Source: Peribacillus loiseleuriae (lineage in GTDB: Bacteria; Bacillota; Bacilli; Bacillales; DSM-1321). From it: a stretch of 64,000 nucleotides of DNA. The notes under the pieces are model-generated. The model searched no databases. It saw only the letters and a list, made by a program, of their open reading frames with translations, and was not told where the DNA came from. A program made the position numbers and the translations under genes. Of this stretch, positions 1 to 9,350 are shown piece after piece. Location: NCBI RefSeq assembly GCF_001183985.1, contig NZ_LFZW01000001.1, positions 3,586,059-3,650,058 on the forward strand. Reading direction: 5' to 3'. How positions within the stretch are numbered: position 1 is the first letter of the stretch; the number at the start of each line of letters is the position of its first letter.

Positions 1-1184
1 CAACGACCATTACCTACGAGATTGACGTGCCAAAAGATGCAGACTATTATCACGCCTATCATGAACCAGCACTTACAACAATCATTTCTTATGAATTCGG
101 GAATACTAAAACAACAGTAATCGAGGAATTAGAAGGCACCGTCGCTGTTCTACCAGATGTCAGTCTCACCCTTTCTCCTGAAGACATCGTCGTCAACACC
201 GCAGACAGGCAAAAAGAAATACCAGTGACCGTCACGGTGAAAAATTATCGAGATGGAAAAACATCCGCTAACATTGCTTTACACACACCAAAGGATTGGA
301 AAGTTTCTCCTAGCAAATCAACCGTTTCATTTACGAAAAAATCAGAAGAAAAGCAAGTGAAGTTCACTGTTACACCACCGAAAACGATTCAAGATGGGAA
401 GTATACGCTAACAGCTCAAGCTACGGTCAATGGAAAAACATTCAATTCGACAATTCAAGAAATTTCCTATGACCACATCGGAACGTTCTATTATCAATAT
501 CCAGCTGCAATCAACACCGTTGCATTTGAGCTATTAAAGCCAGCCTCATTAAAAGTTGGCTATATTGAAAGCGGATTCGACAAAGTAGCCGATTACTTAA
601 GTAACGCAGGTCTTACTATTACGAAACTGACAGCAACAGATTTAGCATCCGGTGACTTAAGTCAATACGATACGATTGTGACCGGCATTCGCGCTTACTT
701 GTCACGCGAAGATTTAAAAGCAAATAATGCTCGCTTACTGCAATATGTAGAAAATGGCGGACATCTTGTTGTGCAATATCACAAACCTGGAGATGGATGG
801 GATGAAAAAACGACGGCTCCCTATCCACTTACAATTGGCAATCCATCGATTAAATGGAGAGTGACCGATGAAAAGGCTGCAGTCAACGTCCTAAAACCAG
901 AATCAGCGCTTTTCAACTACCCGAACAAAATCACAACAAAAGATTGGGACAATTGGGTGCAAGAAAGAGGATTATACTTCCCAATGAAGTGGGATCCACA
1001 CTTTGAAACATTCATTTCCATGGCCGATCCAAATGAAGAACCATTTGATAGTGGCATCCTGATGGCACAATACGGCAAAGGGACCTATCTCTACACCAAT
1101 CTTGTCCTCTACCGCCAAATCCAAAGCCAAGTGCCAGGCGGATATCGGATTTTGACAAACTTGATTAGTTACGGAGCGGAATAA
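1..1184 (+). CDS. PIG-L family deacetylase, C-terminal part (partial at window edge)
   Basis: The reading frame is open from base 3, so the start lies before the window; the GTG at 27 is only an internal codon. About 394 residues are visible. The first part (roughly residues 55-160) is a beta-rich, NEW3-like domain with the phrases VNTADRQKEIPVTVTVKN and TLTAQATVNGKT. The rest (about 180-385) looks like a ThuA/glutamine-amidotransferase-like fold (VGYIESGFDKVADYL, YDTIVTGIRAYL, VENGGHLVVQYH). In Bacillus this pair of modules follows an N-terminal LmbE/PIG-L zinc deacetylase domain, which is not in view here. Such proteins are usually exported and may act on surface glycans. The family call rests on this architecture only. 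A strong terminator follows directly. Confidence 0.6.
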   Translation, partial: TTITYEIDVPKDADYYHAYHEPALTTIISYEFGNTKTTVIEELEGTVAVLPDVSLTLSPEDIVVNTADRQKEIPVTVTVKNYRDGKTSANIALHTPKDWKVSPSKSTVSFTKKSEEKQVKFTVTPPKTIQDGKYTLTAQATVNGKTFNSTIQEISYDHIGTFYYQYPAAINTVAFELLKPASLKVGYIESGFDKVADYLSNAGLTITKLTATDLASGDLSQYDTIVTGIRAYLSREDLKANNARLLQYVENGGHLVVQYHKPGDGWDEKTTAPYPLTIGNPSIKWRVTDEKAAVNVLKPESALFNYPNKITTKDWDNWVQERGLYFPMKWDPHFETFISMADPNEEPFDSGILMAQYGKGTYLYTNLVLYRQIQSQVPGGYRILTNLISYGAE

Positions 1185-1191
1185 ATACATG

Positions 1192-1230
1192 AATAAGCCT
1201 ATGCATGCGTGATGTGTGCATAGGCTTATT
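1192..1230 (+). terminator. Intrinsic terminator after the PIG-L gene
   Basis: A perfect 14-bp inverted repeat, AATAAGCCTATGCA at 1192-1205 and its complement at 1217-1230, with an 11-nt loop. It sits 8 bp after the stop codon at 1182-1184. The T-run is weak, so termination efficiency is uncertain. It could also shield the convergent operon that ends at 1421. The 1231-1420 spacer shows nothing else. Confidence 0.75.
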
Positions 1231-1420
1231 GTTAGGTCGGGACCGACATGAAGCTGAGGCAATGTTTTCATGACTGGCGCTTAATATTAACTTTAGGCGT
1301 GGTAATTCATTAAATCATTAATCTAAATTTAGGAAGTCAAGACTAAAAATGACACTAGTTAGTTATGAAGTTATTTCAAAAACCGATAGATAAGGTGAGC
1401 GTATCAATAACTTTTCAATA

Positions 1421-2308
1421 TTAATCATTTTCCAAGCCTTCTAATCGCTTTTTAACTTCATGTAATGATGGCATTCCTCGCTGAGCTCCTAGTCTCTCCA
1501 CAGAAAGTGATGCTGAAGCATTTGCAAATTGGATGGCCTCTTTAAATGCGAAGCCTTTACTTATTGCAAAACCAAATGAACCATTAAAAGTATCACCAGC
1601 ACCCGTTGTATCGGTAACTGTTGTCTTATATCCATCAACTTGAACAACCTCTGAACCATTGTAATAGGTTGCTCCCGCTTCCCCTTGTGTAACAATTAAT
1701 TTATTGGGAAATTCCTTCAAAATCTCCTCCGAATATTCTCCAAATAATTCAATACATTCCGTCTCATTAGGTGTTATATAGGTTGCCATATCAATCATTT
1801 TCTTTGTACACGAAGACGCTGGTGCTGGATTTAATAGAACTGGGACGTTTTGTTCATGACAAATGTTAAGTACTTCTTCTACCGTCTCTGATAAAATTTC
1901 CAATTGAACAATGACAATATCACTGCTCGCTAAAAGTGCTTTGACATGTTGGACATTTGAAGGAGTTAAATTGTAATTGGCACCTGGGACGACAATAATA
2001 CTATTATCCCCTTCAGATACAATGATAGTAGCTACACCCGTTCGTTTATTTTTGTCTATACTGATAAAATCAATGTTAATTCCTTCATTCGATAGATTCT
2101 CTTGAAGTTCTTTCCCAAAAATATCTCTACCCACATTCCCTACAAAATTCACTTTACCACCTAATCTTGCAGCAGCAACGGCTTGATTGGAACCTTTACC
2201 ACCAGGAAAAGTTGAAAAAGAATTACCTAATCTTGTTTCTCCTTGAATCGGCTTTTTATCACTCTCTACAACTAAGTCCATATTTATACTGCCAACCACA
2301 GTAATCAT
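1421..2308 (-). CDS. rbsK: Ribokinase
   Basis: A 295-residue PfkB-family kinase of normal ribokinase length. It should phosphorylate D-ribose to ribose-5-phosphate in the cytoplasm. Visible signatures are the N-terminal GSINMDLV, the GGKGSNQAVAAARLGG motif (36-51), ribokinase-typical NPAPAS (160-165) and TPNETE (179-184), and DTTGAGDTF (233-241) with the catalytic Asp at 239. The ATG is preceded by GGTGGTGA at good spacing. It is the last gene of the ten-gene operon, directly after a nucleoside hydrolase, so it probably phosphorylates ribose released from a riboside. The specific sugar is inferred from motifs and neighbours. Confidence 0.85.
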   Translation of the reverse strand: MITVVGSINMDLVVESDKKPIQGETRLGNSFSTFPGGKGSNQAVAAARLGGKVNFVGNVGRDIFGKELQENLSNEGINIDFISIDKNKRTGVATIIVSEGDNSIIVVPGANYNLTPSNVQHVKALLASSDIVIVQLEILSETVEEVLNICHEQNVPVLLNPAPASSCTKKMIDMATYITPNETECIELFGEYSEEILKEFPNKLIVTQGEAGATYYNGSEVVQVDGYKTTVTDTTGAGDTFNGSFGFAISKGFAFKEAIQFANASASLSVERLGAQRGMPSLHEVKKRLEGLEND

Positions 2309-2327
2309 TTATTCACCACCAGCTTGT

Positions 2328-3284
2328 TTATTTTAAAACAGCATCTATTACAATTCCCAGGAATTTCTCATAATTAGCTTCATATGCGATATTAACTTCG
2401 GGTAGATCGTTCCATGTATGGTGATGTCTCGTGTCTAAAACTGTCATCCCCAGTGTAATTTCACCTTTAGTCTCAATGCCTACCTTCCCTTTCAATGTTT
2501 TAATAATAGATTCATCGATAATTGCTCCGATTGCCATAGAATCAATGAGCACACAATACGATTCAAACCCTCTATTGTTAACAAAATTAATCATGTTTAA
2601 TAAGAAATCTGCCTCTTTTGTTTTTGCTGACTCTAATGTAAGTAGATGCTGCTCTGAAAAATTAACATCAAAATGTGTTGCTACATCTAATCCAATCGCA
2701 GTCAAAGGAACCCCTGATTTAAATACGATGTCAGCTGCTTCCGGGTCAACATACACATTCCATTCACTTTGAGGATTGTCACCAGTTGCATTTGCTGAAG
2801 AATATTTATTCAATCCAAATGCTCCTGCAATAGCATATATACCTTTAATCATTGGAATGATTTCCGGACTCTTTAAGAAGGCCATCGCTATATTTGTTAA
2901 TGGCGCTAGTGCTGCTATATATAACTCATTTGGATATTTTTTTACTGTATCTATAATTAAGTCTACAGCATGTTGATCCGCAAGTTCCATTGTAGGATCT
3001 GGAAGGTTTGCATCAGCTTGACCGTCTTCACCATGTGTAAAAGGATCACTTGCTAAATCTCGTACAATTGGTTTAGCCATCCCCCTAGCTACTGGTATGT
3101 CTGTCCTATTCAATAATTCAAGTGTTTTTCTCGCATTTACCTGTGTTACATCAACATGATAATTTCCTGAAACAGTCGTAATGGCTTTTACATCAAGAGC
3201 CTCCGATTTACATGCTACGATTATGGCTAAAGAATCATCCATTCCTGGATCACAATCAATTAATACTTTTTTCAATTCTGTCAT
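2328..3284 (-). CDS. Nucleoside hydrolase (IU-NH family)
   Basis: Cytoplasmic N-ribohydrolase family that splits nucleosides into base and ribose. The Ca-binding cluster DCDPGMDDSLA starts at residue 10, and NVYVDPEAA follows a WN pair, matching the ribose-binding EFNxxxDPEAA region. At the usual HDxxA position the sequence reads LIDSMAIG: the metal Asp is kept, but the general-acid His of the classic enzymes is replaced by Ile, so it belongs to a non-classical group or has a shifted specificity. I chose the ATG at 3284 because AAAGGTG lies 7 nt before it; the ATG at 3290 overlaps the previous stop (ATGA) and has no room for a ribosome site. It is translationally coupled to the PfkB gene upstream and lies 20 bp before ribokinase. 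Confidence 0.85.
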   Translation of the reverse strand: MTELKKVLIDCDPGMDDSLAIIVACKSEALDVKAITTVSGNYHVDVTQVNARKTLELLNRTDIPVARGMAKPIVRDLASDPFTHGEDGQADANLPDPTMELADQHAVDLIIDTVKKYPNELYIAALAPLTNIAMAFLKSPEIIPMIKGIYAIAGAFGLNKYSSANATGDNPQSEWNVYVDPEAADIVFKSGVPLTAIGLDVATHFDVNFSEQHLLTLESAKTKEADFLLNMINFVNNRGFESYCVLIDSMAIGAIIDESIIKTLKGKVGIETKGEITLGMTVLDTRHHHTWNDLPEVNIAYEANYEKFLGIVIDAVLK

Positions 3285-3286
3285 GT

Positions 3287-4204
3287 TCATTCACCTTTCT
3301 TGGCCATCATTTTTTGTAAGATTTCTTTTGCTGTTTCTTTTGTTTTCTTATCAATCTTGCTCGGCACACCTTCTTGTGCAATACAAATAGCTGCACTTAT
3401 ACTCCCCATTAATCCCATCTCTTCTAAAGAACGATTTTCGCAGAATCCAATTAATACCCCTGCAGACGAACTATTTCCACCACCAGTTACATCAACAACA
3501 TGTATGTTCTTTACGCTGTTTATTTTGACCAAATCATTCTTCGTTAGCATATAAGCTCCCTTTGATCCGACTCTTAAGAATATAGTGTTAATGTTCCATT
3601 CTCTCAATCTTTCAATAACAACATCTAAATCACTTTCAGCAAATAAGGATTTTGCTTCCTTTTCATTTAACGAAAATACATCAATTTTCTCAACAATCCT
3701 TTTAACTTGTTCATTAAAATCAAAGTGTGCAGAATCTGCATTAAGCTCCCACAAAATTTTGAATTTTTTTTGCTCATTTAGGATGAAAAATTCTTTCCAA
3801 AATTGTTCGTCGTGACCTTTAAATATATAAATACCTTCCGTATCACATGAAACAGCTTCCTCAATTTCTCTCACTGAAGCATTCATTTTTTGATAATGCT
3901 TAGCTCCGTAAAAAGGTGTTTCTGTTCGATTCTCTTCATCTTCATATTGAATGATGGTTCTTGGTGTATTCGCATCCTTAATTATCAAATTCTGTGTAGG
4001 TAGTTCGTTATTTTGGAACCACTCAAAATGAAGATTTGGAAAGTCTTCTCCTACACCTGTCAGAATCGATATGTCGTCAGACCAAATTTTCGCACCAGCC
4101 AACGCATAAATGCCTGCTCCACCGAGAGCATATTTAACCTCTGAACTATTTTTTTTATGCGTTTCATCTGTCACAGCTGTGGATACGATTAAATATTTAG
4201 ACAC
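3287..4204 (-). CDS. PfkB-family carbohydrate kinase with atypical GGGN active site
   Basis: A 305-residue sugar kinase-fold protein. The N-terminal GGAGIYALAGA (28-38) and the C-terminal DVTGGGNSSSAG (238-249) identify PfkB. The usual catalytic motif is GAGD; here it is GGGN (241-244), with Asn replacing the catalytic Asp. From general knowledge of the family, the MAK32-like PfkB branch carries a similar TGGGN motif, so this is probably a lineage feature rather than decay. In the frl operon of B. subtilis the PfkB member (FrlD) phosphorylates the imported fructosamine; this gene may hold the equivalent position. Start is GTG at 4204 with GAGGTGAT upstream. The stop overlaps the next gene. 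Confidence 0.75.
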   Translation of the reverse strand: MSKYLIVSTAVTDETHKKNSSEVKYALGGAGIYALAGAKIWSDDISILTGVGEDFPNLHFEWFQNNELPTQNLIIKDANTPRTIIQYEDEENRTETPFYGAKHYQKMNASVREIEEAVSCDTEGIYIFKGHDEQFWKEFFILNEQKKFKILWELNADSAHFDFNEQVKRIVEKIDVFSLNEKEAKSLFAESDLDVVIERLREWNINTIFLRVGSKGAYMLTKNDLVKINSVKNIHVVDVTGGGNSSSAGVLIGFCENRSLEEMGLMGSISAAICIAQEGVPSKIDKKTKETAKEILQKMMAKKGE

Positions 4205-4228
4205 CCATCATCACCTCATATACTTACA

Positions 4229-6331
4229 CTACATTATATTTTTAACAGAGAATCCATCTGCAACCATCGATCCATTATCGATGATAAAGCCTGCTGCACC
4301 ACGATCATACGTATTGATTCTATCAATTAATTCGATTAACTTTTGGCCATTAACTGATACAGATAACATGTTCTCATTTGCTGAAAATTCTATCTTGTAC
4401 AATTTGTCATGTTCATATTCAAAATCTACTGAACCAAGGATTCGTTCTTCATTATCTTTCCTACAAACAATAACGATTTGTTTGCCATTTACAAACTTAG
4501 CTGCATAATATCTACGATGACCATTACTTCTTACTATTAATCCAGCTGACTCATGTAAACTGAATTCTAGTGCAGACTCTACTGAATAGTTTTTCCAGTC
4601 CTGTGTCCCTATCGTTACGACGCCATTCTTCTCATGATGTGAAATACAATATGTGTATTTAAAATCCGCAGCAAAATGTTTGGCTGAACTTGACCAAGAA
4701 TACAACCAAAATGGAGTAGTACTCCAAATGGATGTCATCATCATCCCTTTTTGATAAAAGTGACTTGGTGCTTCATTCCAATCGATGTCCTTTATTACTA
4801 AACTACCGTCAAATCTCTCTTCGCAAAGAATTTCATATCCCATTCTAAAAATAGCCATACCTTCTGTATCAGGGACAACCCATTCAACTTTATTTTCACC
4901 TTGTTGTAATGAAGTAGGCTCACTTTCAAACCGCCGAACTTCATTATTGATGTCATAATACAGTACATAATGCTTAATCTGCACTTCTTTAGAATCATGA
5001 TAATGAATGGTTGACGTTACTTTTTGAGACGCGTATAACGTCGGGGACGCCGTAGTCGAAAAGTTTACTGCTAATTGATCAAAATCAATAAATACTGGTG
5101 TTGATACATGAACACTCAGCCCTTTTGCTACTCCATTACACTCAATAAGCAAACCATTTTCATCAGATACCTCATTGGCATTGTAGATTTTTGAATGGCT
5201 CGTGTGATTTGTTGAATATGGACATAAATCAAATCCTTGTGTAGATCCTTTAAAATCAAATGTATAAGCTTTTTCTTCTCTCTCATAATTTTCGCCTATT
5301 AATCTCTTACTAGCTTCGACAATTTTATGTGTTTCTTTTACAGCGTCCGTGACTACTGAACCACCATCCGATGAAACTACATACATCATATCTCTCACTG
5401 GATTTCTAAAATCGGGCCCACTCCCTATTCCGTCTAACCCTAAACGTATGCCATTTAAACAACCTACATTCCCTGCATTACAATCCGTATCCCAACCTGC
5501 TGATGCTGCAATCATGATGGACTTTTGGAAATCGTCTTCCCCTAAAATAAATGCTACTAAAACCATTAAATGATTAGGAATAATATGACAACATCCAGGA
5601 AACTGTTTGTAACCATATTTACTGTCTAAAAACGCTCGTACTTTTCTCCAATCTTTTTCTTCTTTACAAACTTCTCTCGTTTCTTGAATCGCCTGTTTTA
5701 AGAAGGGATTACTTATATACTTAAGCCCCCGATCTAATAAAGTGTTAATCTCTTTCTCTTCAAATGCCATGGCTTGCATAGCACCTAGAAAACATGCTGC
5801 CTCAACTGCCATACCATCATGACTTACACTTGCTGAAGCCTTTATCAATTCCACTGCTCGATCAGGATTGTTCGGACAGCTCATTGCAATAGCGTCAATA
5901 AATATTTGTGCGCCAATTTGTTCGGCTAATGTCTGACCATTCATCTCAATCGATCCACTCATCGGCGCTTTTACACCATTTTTTAATCGTAAAAATGCCG
6001 TATGCTCGGTTGAACGTCCCAACCCCCCCCACCAAAGAACGGTTTTATCTTCAATAATATAGTTTAACCACGTATCTCCAAATTTTTCGGCCGTTAAGTC
6101 TTGATAATTGTAATCTTTTAATGCTTTAAAAAATCCAAATGTACCTGATATATCATCATCGGCAACAATTAATGGTACTTTACACTCTTCATGAACATAG
6201 TAATTTATTTCATTAAATTCGCTTTGGATTTTCTCATATGCCCATCCTTCCACTGGCCTTCCAAGATAAACACCGATTAGCTTCCCTAATACTCCTGCGT
6301 ATGTTAATTCAGCATAATTATGATTTTCCAT
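4229..6331 (-). CDS. ADP-ribosylglycohydrolase-family protein, paralogue 2
   Basis: About 700 residues, roughly twice the length of a DraG/ARH core. The all-helical, binuclear-Mg core covers residues 1-330: ADDDISGTF (57-65), SVSHDGMAVEAA (about 168-179) and the metal motif DTDCNAGNVG (281-290). Residues about 380-700 form a beta-rich module ending in a concanavalin/LamG-like stretch (VTIGTQDWKNYSVES, ESAGLIVRSNGHRRYYAAKF). No signal peptide, so it is cytoplasmic. Family members hydrolyse N- or O-glycosidic bonds to ADP-ribose or related ribosides; the substrate here is unknown. The ATG at 6331 is chosen because GGAGGTG lies 6 nt upstream; a TTG at 6346 would overlap that ribosome site. It is a clear paralogue of the next gene upstream, with all metal residues kept. 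Confidence 0.8.
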   Translation of the reverse strand: MENHNYAELTYAGVLGKLIGVYLGRPVEGWAYEKIQSEFNEINYYVHEECKVPLIVADDDISGTFGFFKALKDYNYQDLTAEKFGDTWLNYIIEDKTVLWWGGLGRSTEHTAFLRLKNGVKAPMSGSIEMNGQTLAEQIGAQIFIDAIAMSCPNNPDRAVELIKASASVSHDGMAVEAACFLGAMQAMAFEEKEINTLLDRGLKYISNPFLKQAIQETREVCKEEKDWRKVRAFLDSKYGYKQFPGCCHIIPNHLMVLVAFILGEDDFQKSIMIAASAGWDTDCNAGNVGCLNGIRLGLDGIGSGPDFRNPVRDMMYVVSSDGGSVVTDAVKETHKIVEASKRLIGENYEREEKAYTFDFKGSTQGFDLCPYSTNHTSHSKIYNANEVSDENGLLIECNGVAKGLSVHVSTPVFIDFDQLAVNFSTTASPTLYASQKVTSTIHYHDSKEVQIKHYVLYYDINNEVRRFESEPTSLQQGENKVEWVVPDTEGMAIFRMGYEILCEERFDGSLVIKDIDWNEAPSHFYQKGMMMTSIWSTTPFWLYSWSSSAKHFAADFKYTYCISHHEKNGVVTIGTQDWKNYSVESALEFSLHESAGLIVRSNGHRRYYAAKFVNGKQIVIVCRKDNEERILGSVDFEYEHDKLYKIEFSANENMLSVSVNGQKLIELIDRINTYDRGAAGFIIDNGSMVADGFSVKNIM

Positions 6332-6348
6332 AAAGAACACCTCCAAAT

Positions 6349-8466
6349 TTAGCTAGACACCACTTTAAATCCATTAGCTAAGATTGCACCTGAGTTCACT
6401 ACGAAACCTGCGCTGCCGTTACAGTACTCATCATCTATTGCATGAAGTCTTTTTTCACCGTCTACCATTACTTCTAACACATTGCCTCTTACAGAAAACG
6501 ATACATTGTAACGCGCATCCAGCTTCATATCGAATTCTTTTTGAGCTAAATTTACATACTCGTGATCCTTTTGTTTTCCGATCACCATTTTATCTTTGTA
6601 AAAAAGCACAGAATAGTACCTTCTATGACCGCTAGATCTTGCTACAAGTCCAGCTGATTCTTGATTTGTAAAAATAATTTCTGATGACACGCAATAATCT
6701 TTCCATTCCTTTGACCCTATTGTTACAACTCCGTTATTCGTTGAATGAGAAATAGAAAAAGTTTCAGCATAATCAGGATTAAAATGATCCGCAGAGCTCA
6801 TAAATGATTTAATCCATGTTGTATTTGTCGTCCAAGGTGTTAAACTTGGCGTTAACTCTATCGCTTTTTTTAATTCAAAAGACTTGGGTGCCTCGTTCCA
6901 ATCTATCGATTTTATGACTACACGGCCATCGATTCTTTCATTACTTGTTAATCGGATGCCTAATCTATAAATAGCATGTCCTTGTGTATGGGGAAGAGAC
7001 CATTGCAATCGATTGTTTCCCTTCTCCAGAATATAGGAATCACTATATAAAGTTTGAATTTCATCTTCTTGATCATATATATCAATAAAAAATGTTAATA
7101 TTGGTTGTAGTTCATTCATTGATAGAACTTCCACTTCTATTTCCTGTGTAGAATACAAGCTAGGGGAAGCTAATACTTCAAAGTAGCTAGTTCCTTCTTT
7201 TCCTCTTGATTCCAATTCAACAAAAGTATCCAATGAAACAGTAGAATGGTTTCCTTTTGCTAAATGATCGTACTCAATAACCAATCCATTTTCTTTTGAA
7301 ATTGTATTGTAATTATATATTTTCGTAGTTGCCAATTCTTCAAGGAAGTCTTCATATTGTGTAAATCCTTGTGTTGAACCAGGGTATTCAAAAGAGTAAC
7401 GTTTCATTTTGGGAGGTATCTCTTCCCCATTAAGTGCATAAGCTGCTTTCACTATTTTTCTTGTTTCAATGACAGCATCCGTCACACAGCTACCACCATC
7501 TGCTGAGACAACATACATTCGATCAGAAACAGATTTTCGATAGTCTGGTCCTTTACTTAGTCCCTCAAGCCCTAAACGTATGCCATTAAGACACCCTACA
7601 TTACCTGCATTACAATCAGTATCCCAACCTGCTGATGCTGCAATCATAATTGATTTTTGAAAGTCGTCTCCAGCCATGAATAAAGCCATAATAACCACCA
7701 AATGATTAGTCACCATCGGACAACTTCCAGGATATTTATCATAGCCATGGTTCATTGAAATCCATTCCCTAACTTCTCGCCAATCCGTAGCATTTCGACA
7801 TTCTTGAACTAAATCTGTAACGACTGTAGTAAGTTCAACATTGTTCACAACAGACAGGGCATTCGTTAGTAATCTATCAACATTTTTTTCTTCAAACGCA
7901 CTAGCTTCCATATGCGCCAATAGACACGCTGCATCAACAGCTATCCCATCATGACTCACACTTGCAGCTTTTCTAGCAAAATCGACTGCTAATTCAGGGT
8001 TATTCGGACATGCCATTGCCCAACTATCGATAAATATTTGAGCACCAATTTGTTCCGACATACTTTTTCCATTCAACTCACTTGAACCACTTATGGGGGC
8101 GTTTATTCCATTTTTCAGTCTTAGAAAAGCGGTATGTTCTGTTGATCTTGATAATCCCCCCCACCACAATACCGTTTGATTTTCAATAATATAATTGAGC
8201 CAAGTATCACCGATTTGTGCCGCAGACAAATCTTTATTAAATTGATAATCTTCCAATGCTCTAAAGAATACGAATGTTCCTGAGATATCATCATCTGGTA
8301 CAATCAATGGGACTCCTACTTGTCGATGCACGAAATGATTAACGTCTTTAAACGATTCAAAGATAGATTCATATGTCCAGCCTTCAATAGGTCTCCCTAA
8401 ATATACACCTATAATTTTCCCTAAAACTCCCGAATAAATCTGAGATTCATATTTGGAGATACTCAT
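6349..8466 (-). CDS. ADP-ribosylglycohydrolase-family protein, paralogue 1
   Basis: About 705 residues, collinear with the downstream paralogue over its whole length. It has PDDDISGTF (57-65), TVLWWGGLSRSTEHTAFL, SVSHDGIAVDAA and DTDCNAGNVG near residue 282. The C-terminal half is again a beta-sandwich (VTIGSKEWKDYCVSSE, ESAGLVARSSGHRRYY). Both copies keep every expected Mg ligand, so both are probably active. The start is taken as ATG 8466, with AAGGGTGA 8 nt upstream; GTGs at 8478 and 8472 overlap the ribosome site. It follows the second permease gene by 23 bp, so it is probably co-transcribed and acts on the imported compound. Confidence 0.8.
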   Translation of the reverse strand: MSISKYESQIYSGVLGKIIGVYLGRPIEGWTYESIFESFKDVNHFVHRQVGVPLIVPDDDISGTFVFFRALEDYQFNKDLSAAQIGDTWLNYIIENQTVLWWGGLSRSTEHTAFLRLKNGINAPISGSSELNGKSMSEQIGAQIFIDSWAMACPNNPELAVDFARKAASVSHDGIAVDAACLLAHMEASAFEEKNVDRLLTNALSVVNNVELTTVVTDLVQECRNATDWREVREWISMNHGYDKYPGSCPMVTNHLVVIMALFMAGDDFQKSIMIAASAGWDTDCNAGNVGCLNGIRLGLEGLSKGPDYRKSVSDRMYVVSADGGSCVTDAVIETRKIVKAAYALNGEEIPPKMKRYSFEYPGSTQGFTQYEDFLEELATTKIYNYNTISKENGLVIEYDHLAKGNHSTVSLDTFVELESRGKEGTSYFEVLASPSLYSTQEIEVEVLSMNELQPILTFFIDIYDQEDEIQTLYSDSYILEKGNNRLQWSLPHTQGHAIYRLGIRLTSNERIDGRVVIKSIDWNEAPKSFELKKAIELTPSLTPWTTNTTWIKSFMSSADHFNPDYAETFSISHSTNNGVVTIGSKEWKDYCVSSEIIFTNQESAGLVARSSGHRRYYSVLFYKDKMVIGKQKDHEYVNLAQKEFDMKLDARYNVSFSVRGNVLEVMVDGEKRLHAIDDEYCNGSAGFVVNSGAILANGFKVVSS

Positions 8467-8489
8467 TTTCACTATCACCCTTTTCTTTT

Positions 8490-9332
8490 TTATCCTTTAA
8501 CAGACCCGCTTACTAATCCCTCAATGAAGTACTTTTGAACGACTAAGAAGAAAACAATTAAGGGGGCAATCATTAAGACAGAAGCAGCCATCATTAATCC
8601 TTGATTTGTATTGTACGTATTATTCAATGATAAAAATCCTAAAGTTGCTGTGAAGTTTTCTTGCCCCTGTAGAAATGTAGATGTAATCAAAAATTCATTC
8701 CATACAGAAATTCCAACAATAATACTAACTGTAATCAATCCTGGTCTCACCAAAGGAAACATTATTTTTGTAATCAAATTAAATGTTGAAGCGCCATCTA
8801 TTCTTGCTGATTCCTCTAATTCTGTTGGTATATTCATAAAAAATGTCCGCATTAAGAAAGTGGCAAGCGGCATATTTACAGCAGCTAAAATAAAACTAAC
8901 AGCATAGATATTTCCTATTAAATTAAATTTTGCTAATACAAAATATAAAGGAAAGAGAAATAACTGAATCGGAATCGTCATTGCGACCATGAAATAGATC
9001 GTGACTGCTTGAGTTGCTTTTATCTTTTTTCCTGCTAATACATACCCAGCAAGACCTGACGCAATTAATACAATCACGATTGTCGTTCCAGTAAGCAAAA
9101 TACTGTTGATAAATCCTGTACTAAAATTCGCTGCATGCCAAGCATCAACATAATTTGAAATATTTAATGCTTTTGGCCAAGACAGAGGATTTCTGATAAT
9201 TTCAGTTTGGTTTTTAAAACTATTTAATAACACAAGTGACAATGGAGCTAAAGCGGAAATGGAAAATAATAGTAGGATCACATGTGATAAGACAGACGTT
9301 CGTTTCTTCTTTGCCAATGAACTACTTTTCAT
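8490..9332 (-). CDS. Carbohydrate ABC transporter permease, MalG type (operon 1)
   Basis: A 280-residue inner-membrane permease with six predicted transmembrane segments. The ATPase-coupling EAA loop reads ELEESARIDGASTFNLITKIMFPLVRPG, and the C-terminus ends GLVSGSVKG, typical of CUT1 MalG/FrlM-type subunits. GGAGGAAATATT precedes the ATG. It pairs with the MalF-type permease just upstream and with the binding lipoprotein of the same operon. No ATP-binding subunit is encoded in the operon, so a shared MsmX-type ATPase elsewhere is expected, as known for B. subtilis CUT1 systems. Confidence 0.9.
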   Translation of the reverse strand: MKSSSLAKKKRTSVLSHVILLLFSISALAPLSLVLLNSFKNQTEIIRNPLSWPKALNISNYVDAWHAANFSTGFINSILLTGTTIVIVLIASGLAGYVLAGKKIKATQAVTIYFMVAMTIPIQLFLFPLYFVLAKFNLIGNIYAVSFILAAVNMPLATFLMRTFFMNIPTELEESARIDGASTFNLITKIMFPLVRPGLITVSIIVGISVWNEFLITSTFLQGQENFTATLGFLSLNNTYNTNQGLMMAASVLMIAPLIVFFLVVQKYFIEGLVSGSVKG

Positions 9333-9350
9333 AATATTTCCTCCAGCCTC

